Shown: piece after piece, positions 8,438 to 16,766 of the stretch
Layout: each line of letters opens with the position of its first letter
Position numbering within the stretch: the first letter of the stretch is position 1
NCBI GenBank assembly: GCA_905216195.1
Contig: CAJMSX010000011.1
Span: 6,432-70,431 of the forward strand
Direction of reading: 5' to 3'
DNA: 64,000 nucleotides
Source of the DNA: an uncultured bacterium
GTDB taxonomy: Bacteria; Bacteroidota; Bacteroidia; Bacteroidales; Marinifilaceae
Program-made: the position numbers and the translations under genes
The notes under the pieces: generated by a model
Told to the model about the DNA's origin: nothing
The model's input: the letters and a program-made list of their open reading frames with translations, nothing else
Databases searched by the model: none

Positions 8438-9127
8438 TTAATCGATTTGTAAATTATAGAATGCCGTTTTAAATCCTTCCGCATACTTCATACCCGCCTG
8501 GGCTCCCCGGTAAGCCGCCAGCCCCGTCAAAACTTCGACCGAGCGGGGATGAGGATACTCCCGCATTACCCCCCGGTATTGGTTTAAGGCTTTTATTTTC
8601 AATTCGATCAATTCCTTTCCCACTTCCACAAAGGTATCGGGCGTAAACGAATTGGCATTGACCGGGAAAGCCCATTCCGTAGAAGAAAGGATTTCCATAA
8701 AATACAGGGCCGAAATGGGTTTGACGTCGCTCCTGCGCTGGAACAGACGGGAGGCCGCCTGACAAGCCGCCGATACCTGTTGATGGTCGTTGTTCAGATC
8801 GCAAGGGAAATGGGTAAAAATAATATCCGGCCGTACTTCCACAATGACTTTTTCAATGAATTGCACTAACTCTACATGCGGGACCGTATTGAAACGTATG
8901 TTCGGAAAATCACCTAAAATAGGAGGATGGGCCCCTAATATTTCCTGACTGCTCGTCGTATCGGCGGCGAGTTCGGCATCCGAAGGCCTGAATTGCCGGA
9001 CTTCAGCTTTCCCGGACAAGATGCAATTGAACACCTGGTGACCGTTTTGTGAAAATTTAGCAGCCGTGGCACCGAAGCCCAAAACTTCATCATCCGGATG
9101 GGCGACGACGGAAAGAATGGTTTTCAT
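8438..9127 (-). CDS. PIG-L family zinc N-deacetylase
   Basis: A 229-residue LmbE/PIG-L enzyme. The zinc motif 'AHPDDE' is at residues 9-14 (His10, Asp12, Asp13) and the second half is 'HFPCDLNNDHQQV' with His115. These enzymes remove N-acetyl groups from GlcNAc-type substrates. It ends 3 nt before the priming transferase starts and is close to the formyltransferase, which argues for deacetylation followed by N-formylation of the priming sugar or another residue. Confidence 0.85.
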   Translation of the reverse strand: MKTILSVVAHPDDEVLGFGATAAKFSQNGHQVFNCILSGKAEVRQFRPSDAELAADTTSSQEILGAHPPILGDFPNIRFNTVPHVELVQFIEKVIVEVRPDIIFTHFPCDLNNDHQQVSAACQAASRLFQRRSDVKPISALYFMEILSSTEWAFPVNANSFTPDTFVEVGKELIELKIKALNQYRGVMREYPHPRSVEVLTGLAAYRGAQAGMKYAEGFKTAFYNLQID

Positions 9128-9144
9128 GGTTCAGTTTGAATAGT

Positions 9145-10131
9145 TTATCGGGATTGTTTAAAGCTTTGAATGGTTTTTTCGAGCCCCTCTTTGGCCCGCA
9201 CCGGCATCCGGTCGATACCCAATGCCTGTTTTATTTTAGCATTCGATACGACATAGTTTTCGGTTAATTTTTCTAATCGGTCTGCATTCAGCGGAAGATG
9301 AAGGACAGAACCCACTTTGGCACATCCGGTCATGAAACTTTTATTGATTTTCCAGATGTGGGTTTTTTTGCCGATAGTATGACAGATGATAGAAATCAGT
9401 TCATTGGTAGATAAGGCCTCATCATCGGCCATATGATATATGCCGGAAGCAATATCCCTGGAAATACATCCTTCGATCACGTAACACAGATTATCGACGG
9501 AAGTAAAAGTCCGTTTGTTTTCAAAATCTCCCAACGGCCAGGGAATACCTCTTCTGACCACATTATAAAGTAAGTTCAGGTTTCCTTTATTGCCGGGACC
9601 GTGGATCATGCAGGGTCTCAGAATATATATCCGTTTCTGGTCTTCCCATTCTTCTTTCAGCGAGAGTATGTAGTTTTCAGCTTCAATCTTGCTTTCACCG
9701 TAGGGTCCCTTCGGAGCCGGGATGATATCTTCCGTCAAAACTCCTCCGGTTACCGTATCGGCAGCGGCTTTTACCGAACTGAAAAAAAAGAATTTTTTCG
9801 CATTGGATTTCAGAAAAAAATTGAAAATCTTTTGGGTTAGTTTCGTATTGATATCGAAATATTCCCTGGAGTGAGACCGATTTTTTGAATTTTCTGCTTT
9901 TTCGGTCAGGTGAAGGATTATATCGATGTGTTGTAATAATTTTGCAATTTCCAATTGATTGAAGGTAAAGGGTTGGTAAAAGGAATCGAGATCTTTCCAG
10001 CTCAGTGTCATTTTAACTCCTTTTGCATACGGATATACGGTATCCAACCCGTAAACCGTATGCCTTTCGGACAGGGATTTTACCAAACTCAAACCGACAA
10101 AGCTATGAACTCCGGTAATGAGAATATTCAT
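9145..10131 (-). CDS. NAD-dependent epimerase/dehydratase (extended SDR)
   Basis: A 328-residue extended SDR. The N-terminal cofactor motif reads 'ITGVHSFVGLSL', slightly altered from the TGxxGxxG pattern. 'FFFSSVKAAA' and 'GPYGESKIEAENY' give the Ser and Tyr-x-x-x-Lys catalytic residues, and 'RPCMIHGPGNKGNL' the substrate region. It is probably a nucleotide-sugar epimerase or reductase that forms the priming 6-deoxy sugar. Substrate cannot be read from sequence. Confidence 0.8.
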   Translation of the reverse strand: MNILITGVHSFVGLSLVKSLSERHTVYGLDTVYPYAKGVKMTLSWKDLDSFYQPFTFNQLEIAKLLQHIDIILHLTEKAENSKNRSHSREYFDINTKLTQKIFNFFLKSNAKKFFFFSSVKAAADTVTGGVLTEDIIPAPKGPYGESKIEAENYILSLKEEWEDQKRIYILRPCMIHGPGNKGNLNLLYNVVRRGIPWPLGDFENKRTFTSVDNLCYVIEGCISRDIASGIYHMADDEALSTNELISIICHTIGKKTHIWKINKSFMTGCAKVGSVLHLPLNADRLEKLTENYVVSNAKIKQALGIDRMPVRAKEGLEKTIQSFKQSR

Positions 10132-10167
10132 CGTTTTCTATTTTCAGGGTTTAAGATGCGGCAGGAT

Positions 10168-10211
10168 GCAGAAGGGAAAGCACTCTTTTTACAAGAGAAT
10201 AGCTTTTCTGC
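10168..10211 (-). promoter_or_regulatory. Intra-operon hairpin between two SDR genes
   Basis: Nested complementarity: CTCTT pairs with AAGAG around a short loop, enclosed by GCAGAA...AAGC pairing with GCTTTTCTGC. There is no U-run on the minus strand after it, so it is not a standard terminator; RNA processing or stability is possible. Confidence 0.3.
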
Positions 10212-10214
10212 AGG

Positions 10215-11111
10215 TTAGTTTATTTTAAATTGTTCCAGTACGTTTAAAGGTTGCCATCCCAGTTCCCGTTTGGCTTTTTCGTTGCTGAAAGTCAGAGATT
10301 TCGTGATCTTTTTCAATTTCAGGGAATTGATAGGAGCATTTGCTCCCCAACAGTCTCCGGCTAGCGCCAGGGTTTTAGCCATCCAATAGGGTATGTTCTT
10401 CGGACATTTTTTCCCCAGTTGTCCGGCAATGTTTTGTTCCAATTGCCGGAATGAGGGATGTTCGTCATCACATAAATTATAGATTCCTCCTTTGCCGATT
10501 AAGAGAGGAATCAGCCGGGCGATGTCTTCGGCCATCAAAATGCTCTTGCGGGCTTTCCCTCCGGCAATACTTAGATATTTACCTTCTTTTATACCTTTTA
10601 TCATCGCTCCCAGATTGCCCGGAGGATTTATTCCGGCCAGGAGACTGGGGCGTAATATCCCGAGCGTAATTCCCCTTTGGCTGCACCAGGTTTGTAAAAA
10701 TTCTTCCGCTTGTTTTTTGCTCAGGGCGTAAGGCGTATTTCCGTTCAGAGGATGGGATTCCTCGATGTTTTCTCCTGTTTCACATCCATAAACCGCTACG
10801 GTGCTGATGAATACAAACGTGCGGGGAAGTTTGTTTTTCTCCAAAGCCCGGCATAAGTTAACCGTACCCTGATAGTTGACATCATAAAACGCTTGTTTTT
10901 CTTTTTCGGTTTGAGGAATGCTGTGGGCTTTTCCCGCTGCGTGCAGGATCAGGTCGAAACTTTCCGGTAAATCGGGTATGGTGTCGCAAAAATTGACCCG
11001 GTAATCTTCATCGGGCATTAGCCCTATCGTCTTCACCTGAAAATGTGAAGATAAAACAGGTAATATATTTTTTCCTAAAAATCCGGATGCTCCGGTAAAA
11101 AGAATACGCAT
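10215..11111 (-). CDS. NAD-dependent nucleotide-sugar epimerase/reductase (WbpV-like)
   Basis: A 298-residue extended SDR with 'FTGASGFLGKNI' at the N-terminus and 'PYALSKKQAEEFL' as the Tyr-x-x-x-Lys site. It is clearly homologous to the 297-residue protein at 56182-57075 in cluster B (shared 'ESFDL..H.AGKAH', 'GENI.E..PL.G', 'LGILRP', 'NPPGNL', 'YNLCD', 'LTFSNEK'). This family converts UDP-4-keto-6-deoxy-GlcNAc into UDP-QuiNAc/FucNAc-type sugars for the priming transferase. The substrate would come from the head-module dehydratase or FnlA. Confidence 0.82.
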   Translation of the reverse strand: MRILFTGASGFLGKNILPVLSSHFQVKTIGLMPDEDYRVNFCDTIPDLPESFDLILHAAGKAHSIPQTEKEKQAFYDVNYQGTVNLCRALEKNKLPRTFVFISTVAVYGCETGENIEESHPLNGNTPYALSKKQAEEFLQTWCSQRGITLGILRPSLLAGINPPGNLGAMIKGIKEGKYLSIAGGKARKSILMAEDIARLIPLLIGKGGIYNLCDDEHPSFRQLEQNIAGQLGKKCPKNIPYWMAKTLALAGDCWGANAPINSLKLKKITKSLTFSNEKAKRELGWQPLNVLEQFKIN

Positions 11112-11170
11112 ATGTTACTTATTTTAAAGAGTATGACTTCTCCTCTTGTATTTGAGCCGAAGAACATTTG

Positions 11171-12379
11171 TTATTTTAGAATTTCGCCGTAACGGGCTAA
11201 AATGTTTTCTTTGGCAAAAAGCGTTTCCGCTACTGTCCGCACATTATTTCGGAGACTCGCTAGTACATCCTGTTCCCGGTATATTTTTTCGAAAGCTTCT
11301 TTGAGAGCTTCGGGATTGTGAGGTTCAACCACCCAACCCAAAGTGTGTTCTTTTACAGTGAGTGCAATTTCGGACCGGGAATCTGCAATGAGGAGAATGG
11401 GTTTACCGGCCGCCATAATGTTATAGGATTTGGAAGGAACGCCCAGGCCGAACATACCGTCGCTTAAAGTGACGAGAGCGACATCGCAGGCATTTAGAAA
11501 ATCATTTTGATCGGAACGGTTTTGGAAGCCGGTCAGGGATACCGGGGCGTCCGGATGATTTTTGATAAAGGCTGCAATCGTATCGTATTTGGCTCCGCCG
11601 CCGATGAAAGCAAAATGCAAGTGAGGATTATTTAACAACCCAATGGCTTCCAATATATTATCGATTCCTTGTGCATGTCCTAGATTTCCCGCAAACTGAA
11701 AAACAAATTTGTTTTGTATCCCGAGATTTCGATACATGCGGGTTTCTTCTTTGGCTAGCGGAAATACTTCCCGGTTGTCCGCCCAATTAGGAATGAAGCG
11801 AATACGTTCCGGATGGGAAATTTTTCCCCGGATGATTTCGGACATATCCCGGCCGATGGAAATGCAAATATCCGCTTTTGCATAAGCTTTGTCGAAGAAA
11901 TATTTCAGGCATTTAAAAAGCAGGGAATGTTTTTTGATTTTTCCGATAGCGGCCAGATTTTCAGGAAATATGTCGTGAACCAGAAGGACATATGAAATGT
12001 GTTTCACTCTTTTAATCAACGGTAGTCCGAGTAACAGGAATGCCGGATTGGTTACCGCCAATAACGTATCACCTTTTCGGACTGAGCGGAAAGTTTTATT
12101 CCAAAGAAGTATACTTGTCCAAAGCATGCGAATCGTTCGCTTGAAAAAATTATTTTTATCCAGATTTTTCAGATGGATCCGGTGAATATGTACTCCATTC
12201 CGGTAATCCGCGAAATCAGCCTGGTATTCCTGGGGTTCATTATACCTCAAACTTGTACAGAGGACATGTACTTCTTTTCCCTGACGGGCCAAATATTCGG
12301 CAATTTCCGTTACATAATAACCTGTAGACGTTACGATCGGATAATAATATTCCGAGATAATCCAAAGTTTCTTGTTCAC
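11171..12379 (-). CDS. wbuB: WbuB-like glycosyltransferase (GT4), probable L-FucNAc transferase
   Basis: A 402-residue GT-B enzyme of family 4. The N-terminal domain begins 'LWIISEYYYPIVTSTGYYV'. The C-terminal nucleotide-sugar domain has 'FQFAGNLGHAQGIDNILEA' and 'LVTLSDGMFGLGVPSKSY' with the 'MAAGKPIL' stretch, matching the WbuB group. In E. coli O26 the same order (FucNAc pathway then WbuB) places an L-FucNAc transferase after the three FucNAc genes, and that order is kept here. Confidence 0.88.
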   Translation of the reverse strand: MNKKLWIISEYYYPIVTSTGYYVTEIAEYLARQGKEVHVLCTSLRYNEPQEYQADFADYRNGVHIHRIHLKNLDKNNFFKRTIRMLWTSILLWNKTFRSVRKGDTLLAVTNPAFLLLGLPLIKRVKHISYVLLVHDIFPENLAAIGKIKKHSLLFKCLKYFFDKAYAKADICISIGRDMSEIIRGKISHPERIRFIPNWADNREVFPLAKEETRMYRNLGIQNKFVFQFAGNLGHAQGIDNILEAIGLLNNPHLHFAFIGGGAKYDTIAAFIKNHPDAPVSLTGFQNRSDQNDFLNACDVALVTLSDGMFGLGVPSKSYNIMAAGKPILLIADSRSEIALTVKEHTLGWVVEPHNPEALKEAFEKIYREQDVLASLRNNVRTVAETLFAKENILARYGEILK

Positions 12380-12426
12380 CGTATTTTTTTATGGTTAAAG
12401 TGGCTGGCTTTTCCTTTTGTTAATTA

Positions 12427-13287
12427 TTAAAAATAAGTAGGATATAAGTTTTTTCTTTTATTCATCCAATCATATTGTTCCATAAGCATTTCCCGATAAC
12501 CGGGAACCTTAAAATTAAACTTCCCGGATAGCGCAATGGATTTGTCTATACCTATATTATCGAAAGGTTGAATCTCTATCCCATTTTTTCCCCAGATTTC
12601 CTTAAACAGACACAATAAGTTATATTTAGAAATACCTGTACCATTACTTAATTGTACCAATCCAGTCAATTTCATCTCTATACTTTTGTCTATAGCTTTT
12701 GCCAGTTCCAGGGTCGTGACGCCTCCCCATACAGCCCGAGTGTATCCCTGGATCGTTCCCTTTTGATGCATGAACCAGTGAAAGAGGCCTTCTCCATTGA
12801 GCTTTAATTCCGGACCGATAATCGAAGTCCGCAACGTCAGATCCTTATCGTTAATGATTTCTCCCAAAGCCTTGCTTCTTCCATAGATATCATCGGCATC
12901 CCGGAAATCCTCTTCCGTATAATTTCCTTTCTTTCCGGAAAAAACGCAATCGGTACTGATATGTATCAGTTTGGCGCCCACCCTATCCGACAATCGTTTC
13001 AGTAAATGCGGAAAATAGGCATTGATCAGAATGGCGTTGTCGGGATGTTCCCGGGAACCTTTTATCAATACACCGATGCAGTTAACGATAAATTCCGGTC
13101 GGGTCCGCTCGATCACTTCCGTTACGGACTGGGGATTGCTTACATCGACGATTATACTGTCTTCCGTCAGTTTATTCCGGAAAACAACGTTGATGATCTC
13201 GTATTTTCCGGTATTTTGCAGGTAATAATAAACCACATGCCCTGCCATGCCCGTGGCTCCGAACAGTAAAACTTTCTTTTTTTGCAT
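12427..13287 (-). CDS. RmlD-like sugar-nucleotide reductase, probable step 2 of UDP-L-FucNAc synthesis
   Basis: A 286-residue RmlD-type SDR with 'FGATGMAGHVV' at residues 9-19, 'HISTDCVFSGKKGNY' and 'DIYGRSKALGE' (Tyr-x-x-x-Lys). It lies between the FnlA-like and WbuB-like genes, only 3 nt after the FnlC-like gene, where other species have FnlB/CapF. CapF carries an extra C-terminal cupin domain and is about 370 residues; this protein has only the reductase part. I infer that it reduces the 4-keto-L-sugar intermediate. Confidence 0.82.
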   Translation of the reverse strand: MQKKKVLLFGATGMAGHVVYYYLQNTGKYEIINVVFRNKLTEDSIIVDVSNPQSVTEVIERTRPEFIVNCIGVLIKGSREHPDNAILINAYFPHLLKRLSDRVGAKLIHISTDCVFSGKKGNYTEEDFRDADDIYGRSKALGEIINDKDLTLRTSIIGPELKLNGEGLFHWFMHQKGTIQGYTRAVWGGVTTLELAKAIDKSIEMKLTGLVQLSNGTGISKYNLLCLFKEIWGKNGIEIQPFDNIGIDKSIALSGKFNFKVPGYREMLMEQYDWMNKRKNLYPTYF

Positions 13288-13290
13288 AGA

Positions 13291-14421
13291 TCAATTTTCT
13301 TTATGCCACACGGTACGGTTGATATAATCGGTATAAGAAAGAATGATACGGACCACTTTTTTAGAAACATTTTCCGTTTCATAATCCGGTATGGTTCGTA
13401 TGATTTCTTTATCTTCTGCGTATTGCGAGGTTACGATGTCAATGGAATCCAGAATCCTCTCTTTCTGGAGGCCGGTCATAATCAACGTACCTTCGTCCAT
13501 ACCTTCGGGGCGTTCGTGCGCCTGACGGATCGTAATGGCAGGGAAATGCAATATGGAAGATTCTTCGGTAATCGTGCCGCTGTCCGAAATCACACAAAAA
13601 GCATTTTGTTGCAGTTTGATGTATTCCAGAAAACCGAAAGGTTTCATAAATTCGATCATGGGATTGGAATTGACGAATCCGATAGCTTCCAGCTTTTTCC
13701 GGGTACGGGGATGGGTAGAAACGATCACCTTCATTCGGTACTTTTGGACAATGGCATTCAGGGAAGCGAGTAGATCGGAGAAGTTCTTTTCCGAGTCTAC
13801 GTTTTCTTCCCGGTGAGTGCTGACGATAAAATAATTTCCCTTTTTCAGCTTTTCTTTTTCCAATACCTGATTTGCTTCAATCTCCGTCCGATGAAATTTC
13901 AGTACTTCCGCCATGGGTGAACCGGTTTTGATGACCGTTTCCGGTCTTAGACCTTCTTCCAGCAAATAGCGGCGGGCATGTTCGGATAAAGGCATATTGA
14001 TATCACTCAGATGGTCTACGATTTTCCGGTTGATTTCTTCGGGGACGCGCTGGTCGAAACAACGGTTCCCCGCTTCCATATGAAAAATGGGTATTTTTTT
14101 CCGTTTAGCCGAAATTACGGAAAGGCAACTGTTGGTATCTCCATAAAGAAGAACGGCATCCGGCTTCACTTCTTCCATCAGTTCGTCCGATTTGCGGATT
14201 ACCTGGGCGATCGTTTCCGCAGCATTCTTACCGGCTGCTTCCAGGAAATAATCCGGTTTACGGATGTGGAGTTCCTGAAAGAAAATTTCATTCAGTTCAT
14301 AATCGAAATTTTGTCCGGTATGAACGATGATGTGTTGGGTGTATTTATCCAGTTCTGCCATCACCCTGCTCAGTTTTATAATTTCCGGGCGGGTTCCGAC
14401 GATAGTCATTACTTTAAGCAT
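13291..14421 (-). CDS. fnlC: UDP-N-acetyl sugar 2-epimerase (FnlC/CapG/WbjD type)
   Basis: A 376-residue WecB-fold epimerase: 'IVGTRPEIIKLS' at the N-terminus, 'LLYGDTNSCL', 'HMEAGNRCFDQRVPEEINR', 'STHREENVDS' and 'ISDSGTITEESS'. The 'NRCFDQRVPEE' form is that of the FnlC/CapG branch, not of housekeeping WecB. It performs the last step to UDP-L-FucNAc (C2 inversion). It sits between FnlA and the RmlD-like reductase. Confidence 0.9.
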   Translation of the reverse strand: MLKVMTIVGTRPEIIKLSRVMAELDKYTQHIIVHTGQNFDYELNEIFFQELHIRKPDYFLEAAGKNAAETIAQVIRKSDELMEEVKPDAVLLYGDTNSCLSVISAKRKKIPIFHMEAGNRCFDQRVPEEINRKIVDHLSDINMPLSEHARRYLLEEGLRPETVIKTGSPMAEVLKFHRTEIEANQVLEKEKLKKGNYFIVSTHREENVDSEKNFSDLLASLNAIVQKYRMKVIVSTHPRTRKKLEAIGFVNSNPMIEFMKPFGFLEYIKLQQNAFCVISDSGTITEESSILHFPAITIRQAHERPEGMDEGTLIMTGLQKERILDSIDIVTSQYAEDKEIIRTIPDYETENVSKKVVRIILSYTDYINRTVWHKEN

Positions 14422-14477
14422 AGGTATCGGAATATTTAGAAATAAGTTAAAAAAGCATACTGCCCGACAGGCAGCCG

Positions 14478-15494
14478 TTAATTGAGGGAGAGGTCTTCCC
14501 GGACCATTTCCAGTTTCAGAAGTAACTGTTTCATTCCCTCCACGTTCAGGCGACGGGTGTTGTGGGAGTGATAATCTTCGAATCGGGAAACTTTTTCCTG
14601 ACCTTCGACGAAATATTTATCGTAGTTTAAATCTCGGGCATCGCAAGGAATCCGGTAATAATTTCCCATATCTTCGGCTTTTGCCATTTCTTCCCGGGTA
14701 ACGAGTGATTCGTATAGTTTTTCACCGTGGCGGGTACCGATGATACGGACGGAAGTTTCGGATTGATACAGTTGTTTCAATGCTGTCGCTAAGGTATCCA
14801 GGGTTGCAGCAGGCGCTTTCTGTACGAATAAGTCGCCGTTATGTCCATGCTGAAAGGCATAGATGACTAAATCGACGGCATCGTCCAGTGTCATCATAAA
14901 ACGGGTCATGTTCGGATCGGTAATTGTGATTTCACTTCCGGTTTTCATCTGCTCGATCCACAAGGGGATGACCGATCCCCGGCTGGCCATGACGTTTCCA
15001 TAGCGGGTACAACAGATGGTCGTAGAATGGCCGTCTCCCAAAGCCCGTCCTTTAGCGATGGCTACTTTTTCCATCATGGCTTTGCTGATACCCATCGCAT
15101 TGATGGGGTAGCAGGCTTTATCGGTGGAAAGGACCACTACATTTTTCACCCCGTGGGCGATAGCAGCGTCCAGCACGTTTTCCGTCCCCAGCACGTTGGT
15201 CCGTACGGCTTGGGTCGGGAAAAATTCACAGGAAGGAACCTGCTTTAAAGCGGCGGCATGGAAAATATAATCGACGCCTGGCATGACTCCGTCTACGGAA
15301 CGTTTATCCCGAACATCGCCGATGTAGAATTTAACTTTAGGATTTTGCAAGTGGTGGCGCATATCGTCCTGTTTTTTTTCATCCCGGCTGAAAATACGTA
15401 TTTCTTTGATGTCGGAATCCAGGAACCGTTTTAGTACCGCATTACCGAAAGAACCGGTTCCTCCGGTTATCAAGAGCGTTTTGTTTTTGAACAT
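14478..15494 (-). CDS. fnlA: UDP-GlcNAc inverting 4,6-dehydratase/5-epimerase (FnlA/CapE/WbjB type)
   Basis: A 338-residue extended SDR. The NAD motif 'TGGTGSFG' covers residues 10-17. The active site 'STDKACYPINAMGISK' contains Asp125, Lys126, Met134 and Lys138. Met in place of the usual Tyr, with 'MGISKAMMEK', is the signature of CapE/FnlA. It starts UDP-L-FucNAc synthesis from UDP-GlcNAc. Compare the Tyr-containing PseB at 38911-39927 in cluster B. Confidence 0.92.
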   Translation of the reverse strand: MFKNKTLLITGGTGSFGNAVLKRFLDSDIKEIRIFSRDEKKQDDMRHHLQNPKVKFYIGDVRDKRSVDGVMPGVDYIFHAAALKQVPSCEFFPTQAVRTNVLGTENVLDAAIAHGVKNVVVLSTDKACYPINAMGISKAMMEKVAIAKGRALGDGHSTTICCTRYGNVMASRGSVIPLWIEQMKTGSEITITDPNMTRFMMTLDDAVDLVIYAFQHGHNGDLFVQKAPAATLDTLATALKQLYQSETSVRIIGTRHGEKLYESLVTREEMAKAEDMGNYYRIPCDARDLNYDKYFVEGQEKVSRFEDYHSHNTRRLNVEGMKQLLLKLEMVREDLSLN

Positions 15495-15509
15495 AATAGA
15501 ATAGTGTTA

Positions 15510-16766
15510 TTATATACCGTTAATTATTTTGACGAAGTGGTCTGAAATTACATCTCTGTTTAAATGCGATAGAGCGTAGTCGTAAGCGGTTGATCCCAGC
15601 CGTTTCCTATAATCGAAATCGCTCGTTAATCTTGCTAGTTTGGAGCGTACGGTTTCCGAAGGATCCTGACTCGATACTACACACCCGATTCCGTTATCGG
15701 CCAGTGTTTTTATGGAAGCAACCTCCGGAGGACCGTAGGCCAGGATACATCTCCCGGCCATCATATATTCGGGTAATTTAGTCGACAAAGAGAGGCGGGT
15801 AAATTTTTTATTGTCCGCATCGTCGCTTTCCACGTGCAATAAGATGTCCGAATCCAGAATGGCTTTCCATAGTGCTTTTCCGCTCAGACAAGGCATCATC
15901 CGGATTCCGGATTCTCTGAACCGGCTTTCTTGGGCAGGTGTCAGTATACTATTGGAATATACCCGGATTTCCCCTTTCCCGTTCAGATGACGGGCCAGCC
16001 GGACGATCATATTATCTCGGTTTAAATGAAGACCGCCGAAATAAGAGATTACGACTTCTTCCTTTTCGGTATATTCCGAATAGGGGATAATTTCCATCGT
16101 ATTCAGCAGGGTGTGGAAGGGAAGGGAGAAAAATACGGAATATTCGGCTGCCATATAATCGCAACAGGCAAATAGGGCAGAGGAACGATTGACCGTTCTC
16201 TGATAAATTTTTTGTAGCCTTTGGTTCTCACAACTTCTTTTTTGCGTATCGATACACAAATAATCGTCCGTAAAGAACGTGGCCAAAGGGATTTGTAAAA
16301 AGTCGGCTAAAAACAGAGCGATGTCATGGGCAAATTTTTGAGGCCCGGCTACAAAAAAGATAAGATCGGGGTTAATCGCTTTGCACCAGGACTTCAGGGA
16401 TTCGTTACACCATTTCCGTTTTCTCCAGTACATGTCCCGAAGTACCGGAAATTTATGCGATACCTGGCTAACTAACCGATAGAGTTTATTTCTTTTTTTC
16501 GATAATAGTTCATCTTGTCCCTCTTGTTTTTCCACGATGTGCCCCGGAGTTTTAAATGTTAACAGAGAAAAGAGAATGTCTTTGTCCGATAGGTTGAAAT
16601 AATTTTCGCAGAAATTATAATCTGGGCTTTCGTTCAGGAAAAACAACTGGGATAGATTTTCTTTTTTAAACCCCCTTAAAATGGCTTCCAGTGTTTTACC
16701 GTTGTTCGTGAAAGAAGAAAAGGAGTTATGGGAAATAACCAATATTTTTTTATCCGATAGTAACAT
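15510..16766 (-). CDS. Putative GT-B glycosyltransferase
   Basis: A 418-residue protein with a GT-B look: N-terminal 'KKILVISHNSFSSFTNNGKTLEAILRG', central 'FFVAGPQKFAHDIALFLADF' and 'FFTDDYLCIDTQ', and a C-terminal donor domain with 'VVISYFGGLHLNRDN', 'LLHVESDDADNKKFTRLSLS', 'TKLPEYMMAGRCILAYGPPE'. The last stretch resembles the donor-binding region of GT4 enzymes. It lies 15 nt from fnlA and 1 base from the next upstream gene. Donor and acceptor are unknown. Confidence 0.78.
   Translation of the reverse strand: MLLSDKKILVISHNSFSSFTNNGKTLEAILRGFKKENLSQLFFLNESPDYNFCENYFNLSDKDILFSLLTFKTPGHIVEKQEGQDELLSKKRNKLYRLVSQVSHKFPVLRDMYWRKRKWCNESLKSWCKAINPDLIFFVAGPQKFAHDIALFLADFLQIPLATFFTDDYLCIDTQKRSCENQRLQKIYQRTVNRSSALFACCDYMAAEYSVFFSLPFHTLLNTMEIIPYSEYTEKEEVVISYFGGLHLNRDNMIVRLARHLNGKGEIRVYSNSILTPAQESRFRESGIRMMPCLSGKALWKAILDSDILLHVESDDADNKKFTRLSLSTKLPEYMMAGRCILAYGPPEVASIKTLADNGIGCVVSSQDPSETVRSKLARLTSDFDYRKRLGSTAYDYALSHLNRDVISDHFVKIINGI

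Noticed and set aside
13282..13773. A 163-codon plus-strand frame inside the FnlC-like gene
   Set aside because: Antisense to a well-conserved epimerase, with no homology that I recognise.
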